Shown here piece by piece: positions 54,701 to 62,832 of a stretch of 64,000 nucleotides of DNA; within the stretch, counting starts at the first letter, position 1; each line of letters opens with the position of its first letter. The translations under genes were made by a program, and so were the position numbers. The stretch is taken from positions 54,462 through 118,461 of the forward strand of contig CANJIU010000018.1 in NCBI GenBank assembly GCA_947474365.1. The letters are read 5' to 3'. Below the pieces are notes generated by a model. It was not told where the DNA came from and made no database searches. It saw only the letters and a program-made list of their open reading frames with translations. This stretch comes from Opitutia bacterium. Its GTDB lineage: Bacteria; Verrucomicrobiota; Verrucomicrobiia; Opitutales; Opitutaceae.

Positions 54701-55084
54701 CGGACCGCCGAGGCAATGGCCATGATCAACCTCCCGGGCGAACGATGGAATAATCGGGATATGTGGAAGGCCGAGGTGCTCCGGCGGGCCGGGCGAGAAA
54801 GCGAAGCCGGGCGGCTGGTCGCGGAAGCGCGTCCGGAGCAAAAATTCTGGGGCCTCCTCGCCCTAGGACGGCAGAAGGAGGCCTTGGAGGTCGTGAGTCT
54901 CGCGAATTTCGATCTCAACTCGCTCGTGCTCTATCATGCCCTGTATGACGAGATGCTCGACCCGATCCGGAGCGACGCTCGATTCTTGAACATTCTAGCC
55001 ACCCTCGGCCTGACCGAGGCCCACGCGCGCGCCCAGGCTTGGCGGAAAGCGAATCCGCCGGAAAAAACGAAGGCGAAGAAATGA
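51737..55084 (+). CDS. TIR-TM-TPR-TolB-like protein, array copy 5
   Basis: 1115 residues; ATGA overlap with copy 4. TIR subtype I ('STQARLEGYFRIEWKIAARRTHAMATARAFLLPVVID'), a linker containing a different palindrome, membrane helix about 176-195. The ectodomain starts 'LTESRKLTLQARALIDDDFLATRENYRLAEEFSRKATTLDPSDAEAW'; TolB-like domain subtype a about 647-775, nearly the same as copy 1 ('KSVAVLAFKNLSGDPAREFFSDGLSEAVTDVLGRVPGLKVVGSASAFSFKGKAVPIPEI'). Tail 'LGLTEAHARAQAWRKANPPEK'. Its stop overlaps the ATG of a TIR remnant. Confidence 0.9.
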   Translation: MSAAEKQAVFLSYASQDAAVVRRIAEALRAAGVEVWFDQNELVGGDAWDAKIRKQIAECALFVPVISASTQARLEGYFRIEWKIAARRTHAMATARAFLLPVVIDHTRDADAHVPDEFREVQWTRLPGAEAPEKFCARIKALLGGSVMEAGRPRPGERVEGAASPTIPKARHRIPAPAWIAAAVVATGALYFASRPAQNPGAGTHPPTAEKATATAPLTESRKLTLQARALIDDDFLATRENYRLAEEFSRKATTLDPSDAEAWATFARVSLGMLERNYDTSAVRRDAARSQADRAMRLAPSSVEVGLAMATYQLQNDNARGAAEQFRQILGIAPNDARIVLGLAASLQRTGRLAEGSELRLTHPAFGGRDPRPLVDEAEEIRSTRLAESDVLLDRAQALAPTLGGYYLKLANFTSGWGDLEAGRAYLATIPASVVEQDGIAALAASLWIRLGNGDKALSVLRRVPRDYFQEFRREFPKGYLTGWAMQIAGRGAAARAEWTQALDVLDTRFTGDPNNTRYLLLKALLLSLVGRAEEADAVWKVGKELLGRQVGKPNSLQDAEMLVALGRREEAIAIFTNERRRKLIHWELNTLRYDPGFAPIRNDPRVQQIIKTGVAELEQLRQAATNSTAAAGPGSPTPAQPTAAQKSVAVLAFKNLSGDPAREFFSDGLSEAVTDVLGRVPGLKVVGSASAFSFKGKAVPIPEIAKQLGVTHLVDGTVIQDGSTVRITAKLIQADGFQVWVSDKLERAARNIFALHDEVAGLIAKNLSLKLGASSTAQMTVDPLAFELCLQARRAWNLRTPQGYDQAEEFLNKAIEREPRLARAHAQLSDVWLMRGGDLEPAGATFAWRDSETIRRVRERAELAVSLDPNSSEALTSLSNVAFMNWQMEESVAILRRAITLNPNYATARQWLGDSLAKLGRLEESLLETSRATEIEPLSFIIWNNHAQVLMSAGKLDAALAAFDRAQSLAPAAVQAGRARALSRLGRTAEAMAMINLPGERWNNRDMWKAEVLRRAGRESEAGRLVAEARPEQKFWGLLALGRQKEALEVVSLANFDLNSLVLYHALYDEMLDPIRSDARFLNILATLGLTEAHARAQAWRKANPPEKTKAKK
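52188..52222. repeat. Palindrome inside TIR-TM linker of copy 5
   Basis: GGCGCCCTCG (52188-52197) and CGAGGGCGCC (52213-52222) are perfect 10-bp inverted arms 15 nt apart, inside the linker codons. It resembles a short interspersed element, different in sequence from the 77-bp repeat. Confidence 0.5.
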
Positions 55085-55155
55085 GCGCCGCCAAAAATAA
55101 AGCCGTCTTCCTCAGCTACCCGCCTTCGCCAAGGCTTCGGCGCGGCAAGCGCTAG
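55081..55155 (+). pseudogene. TIR gene remnant A (24 codons)
   Basis: Starts at an ATGA overlap with copy 5 and encodes the TIR opening 'MSAAKNKAVFLSY', then enters a 32-bp repeat and stops at TAG. The rest of the TIR gene is missing. Remnant B begins 3 nt later. Confidence 0.75.
55119..55150. repeat. 32-bp interspersed repeat, copy 1
   Basis: Begins CCCGCCTTCGCCAAGGCT and ends GCGGCAAGC. It differs at a few positions from the copy at 56025-56056. Both interrupt the start of a TIR gene at nearly the same place. Confidence 0.7.
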
Positions 55156-55158
55156 ATC

Positions 55159-55385
55159 ATGTCCGAAAGCTCGAAAGCAGTTTTTCTGTCATATGCCTCG
55201 CAGGACGCGGAAGCGGCGCAGCGCATTTGTGAGGCGCTGCGGGCGGGCGGGGTCGAGGTCTGGTTCGATGCCGACGGCGGTCTTGAGCACGGCGACGAGT
55301 GGGATGCGAACATCCGCAAACAGATCAAGCAGTGCGTGCTGCATGCGCCGGTTGTCTGTGTGGCGCACCTGGCGCGTCCCGTGGC
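55159..55385 (+). pseudogene. TIR gene remnant B, divergent, truncated by a toxin-antitoxin module
   Basis: The ATG at 55159 encodes 'SSKAVFLSYASQDAEAAQRICEALRAGGVEVWFDADGGLEHGDEWDANIRKQIKQC', about 60-75 residues of a TIR domain that differs from the array copies (W-F-D-A-D-x-G-L loop). Homology stops near 55380, where the minus-strand toxin gene begins. The frame stays open to 55983, but that part is antisense to the toxin and antitoxin and is not protein-like. No Glu-containing 'EWKLA' helix remains, so it is nonfunctional as an enzyme. Confidence 0.75.
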
Positions 55386-55395
55386 GCCAAACGAT

Positions 55396-55698
55396 TTAGT
55401 CTATCTGCGTTTTCCGATCCGCCCAAAACTCCGGCCGGCGATGACCGTGCGCGATTGCCAGAACCCAAATCGTGTCATTGCGCACGGCATAGGCGATGTA
55501 ATATCGAAACACTTTGAGGTTCACGCGACGATAACCGGCCGGTCGGACACGCGGCGTGGTCGGATGCGCTTCAATCCACGTAACCACCGCCCGCGCTTCG
55601 TCCTTCAATCGCAAGCCGAGGCCGCGCTCGATCTCTTCGTATCGCTCGATCGCCTCGGTCAGCTCAAACTCAGCTTCCGCAACGATCCGAGTCAGCAT
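55396..55698 (-). CDS. RelE/ParE-family toxin
   Basis: 100 residues. 'AEAEFELTEAIERYEEIERGLGLRLKDEARAVVTWIEAHPTTPRVRPAGYRRVNLKVFRYYIAYAV' fits the ParE/RelE fold (two helices, then beta strands with the R-R-x-x-L-x-x-F-x-Y-x-I pattern), ending 'TIWVLAIAHGHRRPEFWADR'. Toxins of this group act on gyrase or cut mRNA on ribosomes; which one is not evident. Its ATG overlaps the antitoxin stop by one base. Confidence 0.88.
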   Translation of the reverse strand: MLTRIVAEAEFELTEAIERYEEIERGLGLRLKDEARAVVTWIEAHPTTPRVRPAGYRRVNLKVFRYYIAYAVRNDTIWVLAIAHGHRRPEFWADRKTQID

Positions 55699-55934
55699 CA
55701 GGAGAATCGCCGGTCGAGATCGGCGAACACCTCCGAGGCCGGCCGCGACTCGGCCGTTCCTCCGTCAACGGCGCGCAGACGGCGCACGATTTCTTCCTCC
55801 CAAGCGGCCTCGACTTCGGGCGAGAAATCACGATCCGCGTCGGAAACCTCAAGAAGGATACGGGCAAGCGTTCTCTGTTCGGCGACGGGGAGATCGAGTG
55901 CGTCGCGGGTAACTTCGGCCAGCACTTTTGTCAT
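55698..55934 (-). CDS. Addiction-module antitoxin (PF09720-type)
   Basis: 78 residues from the ATG at 55932-55934 (MTKVLAEVTRDALDLPVAEQ). 'LPVAEQRTLARILLEVSD' and 'VEAAWEEEIVRRLRAVDGG', followed by 'RPASEVFADLDRRF', are the signature of the putative addiction module component family that pairs with RelE/ParE toxins. The frame continues upstream over the TIR gene but that part is a shadow. The pair lies between TIR remnants B and C. Confidence 0.85.
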   Translation of the reverse strand: MTKVLAEVTRDALDLPVAEQRTLARILLEVSDADRDFSPEVEAAWEEEIVRRLRAVDGGTAESRPASEVFADLDRRFS

Positions 55935-55979
55935 GGGAGGGACGTTAGGCGCCCCCCAGCTTCGGTCAACCGGGATTCG

Positions 55980-56081
55980 ATGAACCCCACCGACAACCAA
56001 GCCGTCTTCCTCAGCTACGCGTCGCCCGCCTTCGCCAAGGCTACGACGCGGCAAGCAGGACGCGGAGGCAGACAAACATGA
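55980..56081 (+). pseudogene. TIR gene remnant C (33 codons), coupled to copy 6
   Basis: The ATG at 55980 encodes the TIR start 'NPTDNQAVFLSYAS', then the 32-bp repeat at 56025 shifts the frame, and the small ORF ends in TGA overlapping the ATG of array copy 6 (ATGA, 56078-56081). The repeat sits within an otherwise normal TIR sequence ('GTCGC ... AGGACGCGG' on either side). It may still function as a leader by translational coupling. Confidence 0.7.
56025..56056. repeat. 32-bp interspersed repeat, copy 2
   Basis: Begins CCCGCCTTCGCCAAGGCT and ends GCGGCAAGC; inserted after the seventh codon of the conserved 'VFLSYAS' stretch in remnant C. Same family as 55119-55150. Confidence 0.7.
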
Positions 56082-59000
56082 GTGAGCGGGACAAAGCCGT
56101 TTTCCTCTCTTACGCCTCGCAGGACGCGGAGGCGGTGCGGCGCATCGCGGAGGCGCTGCGGGCCGCGGGCGTCGAGGTGTGGTTTGATCAGAACGAACTC
56201 GTCGGTGGCGATGCGTGGGATGCGAAAATCCGGAAACAAATCGCCGAGTGCGCGCTGTTCGTGCCGGTGATCTCGGCCAACACCAACGCCCGCGGTGAAG
56301 GCTACTTCCGCCTCGAATGGAAGCTCGCCGTCGATCGCTCGCACCTGATGGCCCACGACCAGCCGTTCCTGCTGCCGGTCGTGATCGACGACACGACCGA
56401 CGCCGCGGCGCGCGTGCCACCGGAATTCCGCGCCGTGCAGTGGACGCGATTGCCCGGCGGTGAGACGCGGGAGAAATTCCGCGAGCGGGTGCGGGCGTTG
56501 CTTGGTGGTGGCGCGCTGCTTCCGCCCGCGCCGGAAGCGTCCGAGCGCGGGCTGAAGCCCCGCGCCACGCCGGACGTGGGCCGCCGCGTCCCGGTGGCGG
56601 CCTGGCTCGCGATCGTGGCGGTCATGGCTGGAGCGGCGGGCTATTTCGCGTTTCGTCCCGGCCCGAAATCAGACGCCCCGACGCGCCCGCCTGCTCCGGA
56701 AAAATCCTCAGCCACCGCATCCCCTGCCCGCCAGCTCGCTGCGCAGGCCGAGGCGCTCCTCGCCGACGAATTCAACTCCACGCGGGAGAATTACCAGCTG
56801 GCCGAGGAGCTGTGCCGGAAGGCGTTGGCCGCCGATGGCGCCGATGCGGAGATTTGGGCACTCGCGGCCCGCATTTCGTTCGATCAGATTTTCCGCTCCT
56901 ACGACATGTCCGACCACCGGCGCGAACTCGGCCGGGAGCAGGCGCAACGCGCATTCAAGCTGGCCCCGGACTCCATCAGCGCGGGCCTCGCGGTGGCGAC
57001 CGATCAACGCCAGCGCGGCAACATCGACGAGGCCGTGCGTCTGCAGCGCGGCTTGATGGGCCGCGACCCGACGAATCGCGGCGTGCTGCGCCTCGGCGCG
57101 GAGCTGGCCCGCCTGCGGCGCGACGATGCCGCGGTGGCCGACCACCTCGCGCGGTTGCAGGCGCTAACCGGGGGCGACCCCCTGAGCCTGTTCACGGAGG
57201 CCCATCATCTGATCAATGTCGGCCGCTACCCGGAGGCCGGCGCGCTACTTGATCGCGTGATCGCGAAAAACCCCGGCCTGCTGCCGTGCTACGAGAAATT
57301 CTACCTGCTCGTGCGCGGCTGGGCGGACTACGAGGCCGCGCGGAAATTCCTCGCGCAAATCCCGGCGCAATTCCTCGACGAGGATTCGTTCGTGGCGTTG
57401 GCGGCGCGCATGTGGATCCTGAACGGCGATGGCGACGCCGCCCTCAAGGCCTTGCAACGCGTGCCGCGCGAGTTCCTGGAGGAGTTCGGCAACTCCGAGC
57501 CGAAGGGCTATGCCGCCGGCTGGGCCCAAACGATTGCCGGCCGCTCCGCGGCAGCGACGCTGGAATGGCGCCAGGCACTGGCCCAGGTGGAGGCGCGGCT
57601 GGCGGCCGACGGGAAGAACCTGGATCTGCTCCAGCGCAAGGCCCTGCTGCAGGCTTCGCTTGGCCAAAAGGCGGACGCCCAGGCGACCCTGCGGCTGGGT
57701 GTCGAGCTGGGCGGGGAGCGCGCGTGGTCCCGGGGAATCTGGCGGATTAATGTGCTGGCACTGACCGGCGAAACGGAAGCCGCGATTGCGCTCCTCGAGT
57801 CGCAGTGGCCGGCGCTGGACTTTCACCTGCGGTCGTATCTGCGCGGGGACCTGGCCCACGAACCGCAGCTCGCCGCCATCCGCGGCGATCCGCGCGTGCA
57901 GCGGCTGGTCGCCGAGCACACCGCGGCGTTGGAAAAGCTCAAAGGTTCGCCGGGTCCGCTGCCGGCCAGGGCGGGTGAGGCCGCCCCCCCGGACGACAAA
58001 TCCGTCGCCGTGCTGGCCTTCGCCAATCTCTCCGACGACAAGGCCAACGAGTACTTCTCCGACGGCATCAGCGAGGAATTGCTCAACGTGCTCGCGAAGG
58101 TGCCAGGCCTGAAAGTGTCGGCGCGCACCTCAGCGTTTTCGTTCAAGGGGAAAAACGTTCCGATGCCCGAGATCGGCAAGCAACTCGGCGTCGCCTACGT
58201 CGTCGAGGGCAGCGTGCGCAAGGCGGGCGACAAGGTCCGCATCACGGCGCAGCTGATCAAGGCGGCCGACGGCTTCCGTGTCTGGTCGGAGAACTTCAAC
58301 CGCGACCTGAAGGACGTCTTCGCCGTGCAGGACGAGATCGCGCGGATCGTGAGCGAAAACCTTTCCATGCAACTGGGGGTGTCGTCGCCCCCGAAGGCCC
58401 GGTCAGTTTCACCGGAAGCCTATCAGCTTTACCTGCAGGCGCGGCAGGCGTGGAACCTGCGCACGCTGGACGGTTTCACGCTGGCCGAGGAACTCCTGGG
58501 GCGCGTCATCGCGCAGGAGCCCCGCTTCGCGCCCGCCCACGCGGCGCTCAGCGATGTGTGGGCGCTCTCTTTCGTTCGCATGGACGACGGAGGCAGTTTC
58601 GCGAAGCGGGACTCGCCCATCCTGGCGCGGGCCATTGCCAAGGCCGAGGAAGCCATTGCGCTCGATGCGAGTTGCGCCGAGGCCTACGCGGCGCTCGGTA
58701 GTGTCCTCGGCATGGCGTGGCGGCCGCGCGAAGCATTGCGCGCCCTGCGGCGTGCCGTCGAAGTGAATCCCAACTACGCCACCGCGCACCAATGGCTCGG
58801 ACGCCGGTTGTCCGAGATGGGCGACCTCCCGGGCGCAAGGGCCGCGCACCAGCGCGCCGCCGAGCTCGACCCGCTTTCACACCGCATCCTCGACAACGCC
58901 TCCGACCCGGAGGTGCTCGTCGGCAATTTCGCCGGGGCCATGTCGCTGCTGCAGCGGGCGGCGCAACTGAACCCGGGCAGCGTGCAGGTGCGGTGCAAGA

Positions 59001-59419
59001 TTGTTTTCCTGCTCTGGACGATGGGCCGGCGCGAGGAGGCGATTGCCGCCGCCCGCGCCCTCGCGGCCGAAACCGAAACGGAGGAAGCCAGCTACCGTCA
59101 CAGCATCGCTGCCATGGTGCTTGGGTCCACGGGACATGCCGCCGAGGCCGAGCGCTTGCTCGCGCGGATGGTGCCGCACGGGGATGACCACCTGACGGCA
59201 ATCGCCTATCTCGGCCGCACCGAGGAATTCGTCGCGCAGGTGGAGAAGCTGAAAGTGGACGGCCTGCACTGGTTCCTTTTCGACCCGCGCCTCGCGGCAG
59301 TGCGCGCCGCTCCGGTCTTCCAGGCCTGGATGGCGCGCATCGACCGCGCCGATGTGCTGACTCAGGCCAACGCGTGGCGCGCGGCCAACCCCGTGCGGAT
59401 GCAGGGTCCCGAACGATGA
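56078..59419 (+). CDS. TIR-TM-TPR-TolB-like protein, array copy 6
   Basis: 1113 residues. TIR subtype III, with 'NTNARGEGYFRLEWKLAVDRSHLMAHDQPF' close to copies 4 and 8. The linker includes a GC-rich near-palindrome around 56545-56565. Membrane helix about 172-192 ('VAAWLAIVAVMAGAAGYFAF'). Ectodomain 'ARQLAAQAEALLADEFNSTRENYQLAEELCRKALAADGADAEIW' and TPRs to about 610, TolB-like domain of subtype c about 641-770 ('KSVAVLAFANLSDDKANEYFSDGISEELLNVLAKV'), TPRs to the end. The C-terminus departs from the 'AHARAQAWRKA' consensus ('RADVLTQANAWRAANP'). Its ATG overlaps remnant C. Confidence 0.9.
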   Translation: MSERDKAVFLSYASQDAEAVRRIAEALRAAGVEVWFDQNELVGGDAWDAKIRKQIAECALFVPVISANTNARGEGYFRLEWKLAVDRSHLMAHDQPFLLPVVIDDTTDAAARVPPEFRAVQWTRLPGGETREKFRERVRALLGGGALLPPAPEASERGLKPRATPDVGRRVPVAAWLAIVAVMAGAAGYFAFRPGPKSDAPTRPPAPEKSSATASPARQLAAQAEALLADEFNSTRENYQLAEELCRKALAADGADAEIWALAARISFDQIFRSYDMSDHRRELGREQAQRAFKLAPDSISAGLAVATDQRQRGNIDEAVRLQRGLMGRDPTNRGVLRLGAELARLRRDDAAVADHLARLQALTGGDPLSLFTEAHHLINVGRYPEAGALLDRVIAKNPGLLPCYEKFYLLVRGWADYEAARKFLAQIPAQFLDEDSFVALAARMWILNGDGDAALKALQRVPREFLEEFGNSEPKGYAAGWAQTIAGRSAAATLEWRQALAQVEARLAADGKNLDLLQRKALLQASLGQKADAQATLRLGVELGGERAWSRGIWRINVLALTGETEAAIALLESQWPALDFHLRSYLRGDLAHEPQLAAIRGDPRVQRLVAEHTAALEKLKGSPGPLPARAGEAAPPDDKSVAVLAFANLSDDKANEYFSDGISEELLNVLAKVPGLKVSARTSAFSFKGKNVPMPEIGKQLGVAYVVEGSVRKAGDKVRITAQLIKAADGFRVWSENFNRDLKDVFAVQDEIARIVSENLSMQLGVSSPPKARSVSPEAYQLYLQARQAWNLRTLDGFTLAEELLGRVIAQEPRFAPAHAALSDVWALSFVRMDDGGSFAKRDSPILARAIAKAEEAIALDASCAEAYAALGSVLGMAWRPREALRALRRAVEVNPNYATAHQWLGRRLSEMGDLPGARAAHQRAAELDPLSHRILDNASDPEVLVGNFAGAMSLLQRAAQLNPGSVQVRCKIVFLLWTMGRREEAIAAARALAAETETEEASYRHSIAAMVLGSTGHAAEAERLLARMVPHGDDHLTAIAYLGRTEEFVAQVEKLKVDGLHWFLFDPRLAAVRAAPVFQAWMARIDRADVLTQANAWRAANPVRMQGPER

Positions 59420-62400
59420 GCAACCCGGACCCCAAGGCCGTCTTCCTCAGCTACGCGTCGCAAGACGCGGAGGCGGTGCGGCGCATCGCGGAGGCACTTC
59501 GCGCCGCCGGAGTCGAGGTGTGGTTCGATCAGAACGAACTGGTGGGCGGCGACGCTTGGGACGCGAAAATCCGCAAGCAGATCGCAGAGTGCGCGCTCTT
59601 CGTCCCGATCATCTCGGCCAACACGCAGGCGCGGCTCGAAGGTTATTTCCGCATCGAGTGGAAACTCGCCGCCCGCCGCACGCACGCGATGGCGACCGCC
59701 AAGGCGTTTTTGCTCCCCATCGTGATCGACGCCACCCGCGACGCCGAGGCCCACGTGCCGGACGAGTTTCGCGAGGTGCAGTGGACGCGGCTGCCCGGGG
59801 CCGAAGCCCCGGAGAAATTTTGCGCGCGAGTGAAGACGCTGCTCGGAGGCGAAGGTAGGGACGCCTCTCTCCCTCGGCAGGCTCGGGACGCTGAGCATGT
59901 CGAACGCGCGAGGCGTCCGTCGTCGGATGCAGGCGAAAGTCCCGGACGTCTCGGCGAGACGTCCCTACCTCAAAAGCCAGCCCGCCGCGTCAGAGCGCCG
60001 GCATGGATCGCAGCAGTCGCGATCGTTGTCGCGGTCGCACTCTACTTCGCACTGCGGCCTGCGGCGCCACCTGCGGGCGCCGGGACGCGCCCGCCCGCCG
60101 CAGAAAAATCCGCTGCGCCCATGTCCGAGGCCCGTGCCCTGCTGCCCAAAATCTGGGCGCTTTTGAACAAGCCTGAGTTGGCGCGGGCGGAATTGGACGC
60201 GGCCGATGCGCTTTGCAAGCAGGCGGTCACACTCGATCAGGCAGATGCGGATATCTGGGCCGCGTGGTCCTATGCCGACGTGTGGTTTGTTTGGTATGGC
60301 TTCGACAGTACGCCCACCCGACAAGAGTCCGCGCGGGACAAATCAGCCCGTGCGATGCGCCTGGCCCCGAAGTCCTACGAAGCGCGTTTGGCGCACGCAA
60401 ACTACCTTGTGCGCTGCGTGTGGCAGAAGGAGACTGCAACCACGACGGCAGGTGAAGCCGAGCCAATGCTTCGTGATCTTCTCCGCGAGCGACCCGACGA
60501 GCCGCGGGTGCTCTACCTTCAAGGGATGTTCGTCTTTCTTAAGGACAATCTCAGCGAGGACAAATCGGCACTTGAGCGCATGGAGAAAAATCCGTCGTTC
60601 GCCGTCGCGGCCTCCAAGGAAATTGGCTGGCAGCACTACTGGGCCGGCCGCTGGGCCAAGGCCGACGAGGCGGCCGACCGCTCCATCGCCCTCCAACCCT
60701 ACTGGGACAATCTCGGGCTGAAGATCCAGCTTGCGCGTCGGTGGCACGGTGACCTGACACTGGCCAAGACCACTTTGAACCGACTGCCGCCGTCCGCGTT
60801 GAGGGAGGTGGGGAGCGAAGGCATCGCATGGGGTGTGCTCTGGTGGCGGCGCGATGCGGACGAGATGCTGGCCTTTCTCGGTTCCATCCCGCGGGAGTGG
60901 GTCACGACAGGGCAGGTGATTACACCCAAGTCGTTCCTTGCAGGTCAGGCGCGTTTGCGGGCAAGGCAGCCTGAAGTCGCCCGGCGGGAATTTCGCCGGG
61001 CCTTGGACTTGATCGAGCCGCGGCTCGCGGTCGAGCCGAACAACGCCGAGCTGCTCGGAATCAAGGCCACGGCTCTTTTCTACTTGGACGATCGCGCTGA
61101 AGCGGAGCGCAACTACCGGCTCTCAGTGGCGATCACACCGCCATCGATCGACCTGCTCGCACTTTTCGAATCGCCCGAAAACGCCATTGCAGAACTGGAA
61201 GCGCGGGCAAGAAAAGGCGTGGACTTCTTTTCGCAATGGTTCGTCGACCTGACGGCGGCGAGCTTGCGACTGAATCCCGCCTACGATCCTTTGCGCAATC
61301 ACCCCGCGTTTGCGGCATTGTTGGCCACTGCGGAATCCGATCCACTCCGGTCGCCGAAGGCCAAGGTCGCCGCGTCCGCGCCCGTCACGGCGCAGGCCGA
61401 CGAGAAATCCGTCGCCGTGCTGGCCTTCGCCAATCTCTCCGACGACAAGGCCAACGAATATTTCTCCGACGGCATCAGCGAGGAATTGCTCAACGTGCTC
61501 GCGAAGGTGCCGGGGCTGACCGTCCGCGGTCGCTCGTCCGGATTCTATTTCAAGGGCAGGCAGTTCAAATCGGCCGAGATCGGCCGGCAGCTCAACGTGA
61601 GCCATCTCGTGCAGGGCAGCGTGCGCCGGGCCGGCGACCGCGTGCGCATCTCGGCCCAGCTCATTCGGGCGGCGACGGACGAGGTCGTGTGGTCCTCCGG
61701 TTCGCTGGAGCGCGATCTGAAGGATATCTTCGCGGTGCAGGACGAGATTGCCGGGCTGATTGCAAAGAACCTCTCGGTGAGCATGGGCGTGGCGGCACGG
61801 ACGCCGCATCAGGTCAACCCGGAGGCGCTGACCGCGTTGCTGGAGGGACGTCATTTCTGGGTCCTGCGCACGCCGGAAGGCTTCGCCCGCGCCCGCAATT
61901 TGTTCAACCGCGCCGTGGCGCTGGATCCGAACTGGGCGCCCGCCCGTGCCGCACTGGCCAATCTGCTCACCATTGAAGCCTCGTTCCTCAAGGGTGGGGG
62001 GGCGGAGTTCAGCGAGCTCATGGCGGCCGGGGCGCGGGAGGCCAGACGGGCAATCGAACTCGATGCGACGCTCGGCGAACCCCACGCCGCGCTGGGAAAA
62101 ATCGCCATGGAGGAGCGGCGCCTGGTGGAGGCCGAGGAGGAATTCCGCCGCGCGCTGGCGCTCGAGCCGAACAATGCGCTCGTGCGCGACTGGTATGCCG
62201 ACCTCGCCGTCATCCAGGGCCGGCTTGACGTCGCGATCGCGGAATACCGTCGGGCGCTGGAGCTCGAGCCGCTGGCGCCGTACATCCTGTGGGATCTTGC
62301 GTGGGAATTGATGCACGTCCGCCGCTTCGCCGAGGCGCTGGCATTGGTCGAGCGCGCGGCGGCTCTCACGCCCACGGGCGCCGCCCGCCTCTCGCTGCGC

Positions 62401-62832
62401 CGCGCGCGACTCCTGCTGGAACTCGGCCGCCCGGCCGAGACGGAGGCGCGGGCCGCGCTGCAGACCTATCTGGAGGGAAAGCGGACGGGGAGCGATCCGC
62501 AATTCGCCAATGAAGCGGTGTATTGTCTGCGCGCGTTGAGTTCGCCCGCGGAACGCGACCGGTGGACGGCTGAACTATTGCGGCTTTATCCCGACAGTTT
62601 TGCGAGCGGAGTGATTTTTCTCATGCTCGGGCAGACGGAGAAAGCGTATCCCTTGCTGGAAAAAACGCCGGCGATCTTCTGGCAACAACTCTACTGGGAT
62701 CCCGTGTTCGACGCCGCGCGCCCCACGACCCGCTTCCAGCAATTGCTGGAGAAACTGGGCTGCGCCGAAGAATACAAGGTCGCGCGGGTGACCCACGCCC
62801 GTTTGCTCAGGGAAAACGGAACCGGAAAATGA
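59416..62832 (+). CDS. TIR-TM-TPR-TolB-like protein, array copy 7
   Basis: 1138 residues; ATGA overlap with copy 6. TIR subtype I, whose first 65 nt equal copy 1. The linker is encoded by the enlarged palindromic repeat at 59854-59969. Membrane helix about 195-214 ('AWIAAVAIVVAVALYFAL'). Ectodomain 'SEARALLPKIWALLNKPELARAELDAADALCKQAVTLDQADADIW', TPRs, then a TolB-like domain starting as subtype c about 663 ('KSVAVLAFANLSDDKANEYFSDGISEELLNVLAKV') and diverging from copy 6 after about 40 residues. TPRs follow; the C-terminus lacks the array tail. Confidence 0.9.
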   Translation: MSNPDPKAVFLSYASQDAEAVRRIAEALRAAGVEVWFDQNELVGGDAWDAKIRKQIAECALFVPIISANTQARLEGYFRIEWKLAARRTHAMATAKAFLLPIVIDATRDAEAHVPDEFREVQWTRLPGAEAPEKFCARVKTLLGGEGRDASLPRQARDAEHVERARRPSSDAGESPGRLGETSLPQKPARRVRAPAWIAAVAIVVAVALYFALRPAAPPAGAGTRPPAAEKSAAPMSEARALLPKIWALLNKPELARAELDAADALCKQAVTLDQADADIWAAWSYADVWFVWYGFDSTPTRQESARDKSARAMRLAPKSYEARLAHANYLVRCVWQKETATTTAGEAEPMLRDLLRERPDEPRVLYLQGMFVFLKDNLSEDKSALERMEKNPSFAVAASKEIGWQHYWAGRWAKADEAADRSIALQPYWDNLGLKIQLARRWHGDLTLAKTTLNRLPPSALREVGSEGIAWGVLWWRRDADEMLAFLGSIPREWVTTGQVITPKSFLAGQARLRARQPEVARREFRRALDLIEPRLAVEPNNAELLGIKATALFYLDDRAEAERNYRLSVAITPPSIDLLALFESPENAIAELEARARKGVDFFSQWFVDLTAASLRLNPAYDPLRNHPAFAALLATAESDPLRSPKAKVAASAPVTAQADEKSVAVLAFANLSDDKANEYFSDGISEELLNVLAKVPGLTVRGRSSGFYFKGRQFKSAEIGRQLNVSHLVQGSVRRAGDRVRISAQLIRAATDEVVWSSGSLERDLKDIFAVQDEIAGLIAKNLSVSMGVAARTPHQVNPEALTALLEGRHFWVLRTPEGFARARNLFNRAVALDPNWAPARAALANLLTIEASFLKGGGAEFSELMAAGAREARRAIELDATLGEPHAALGKIAMEERRLVEAEEEFRRALALEPNNALVRDWYADLAVIQGRLDVAIAEYRRALELEPLAPYILWDLAWELMHVRRFAEALALVERAAALTPTGAARLSLRRARLLLELGRPAETEARAALQTYLEGKRTGSDPQFANEAVYCLRALSSPAERDRWTAELLRLYPDSFASGVIFLMLGQTEKAYPLLEKTPAIFWQQLYWDPVFDAARPTTRFQQLLEKLGCAEEYKVARVTHARLLRENGTGK
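59854..59969. repeat. Palindromic repeat with nested 39-bp insert in TIR-TM linker of copy 7
   Basis: Outer ends GGTAGGGACGCCTCT and GGCGAGACGTCCCTACC match the 77-bp repeat of copies 1 and 3. A 39-bp insert ('CCCTCGGCAGGCTCGGGACG...CATGTCGAACGCG') splits the left arm. Since 39 is a multiple of three the protein frame is kept. The insert resembles a widespread REP-type palindrome. Confidence 0.7.

Noticed and set aside
55386..55983. Continuation of the TIR remnant B frame (about 200 codons)
   Set aside because: Lies antisense to the toxin and antitoxin, which both match known families. The translated part shows no TIR or other domain.
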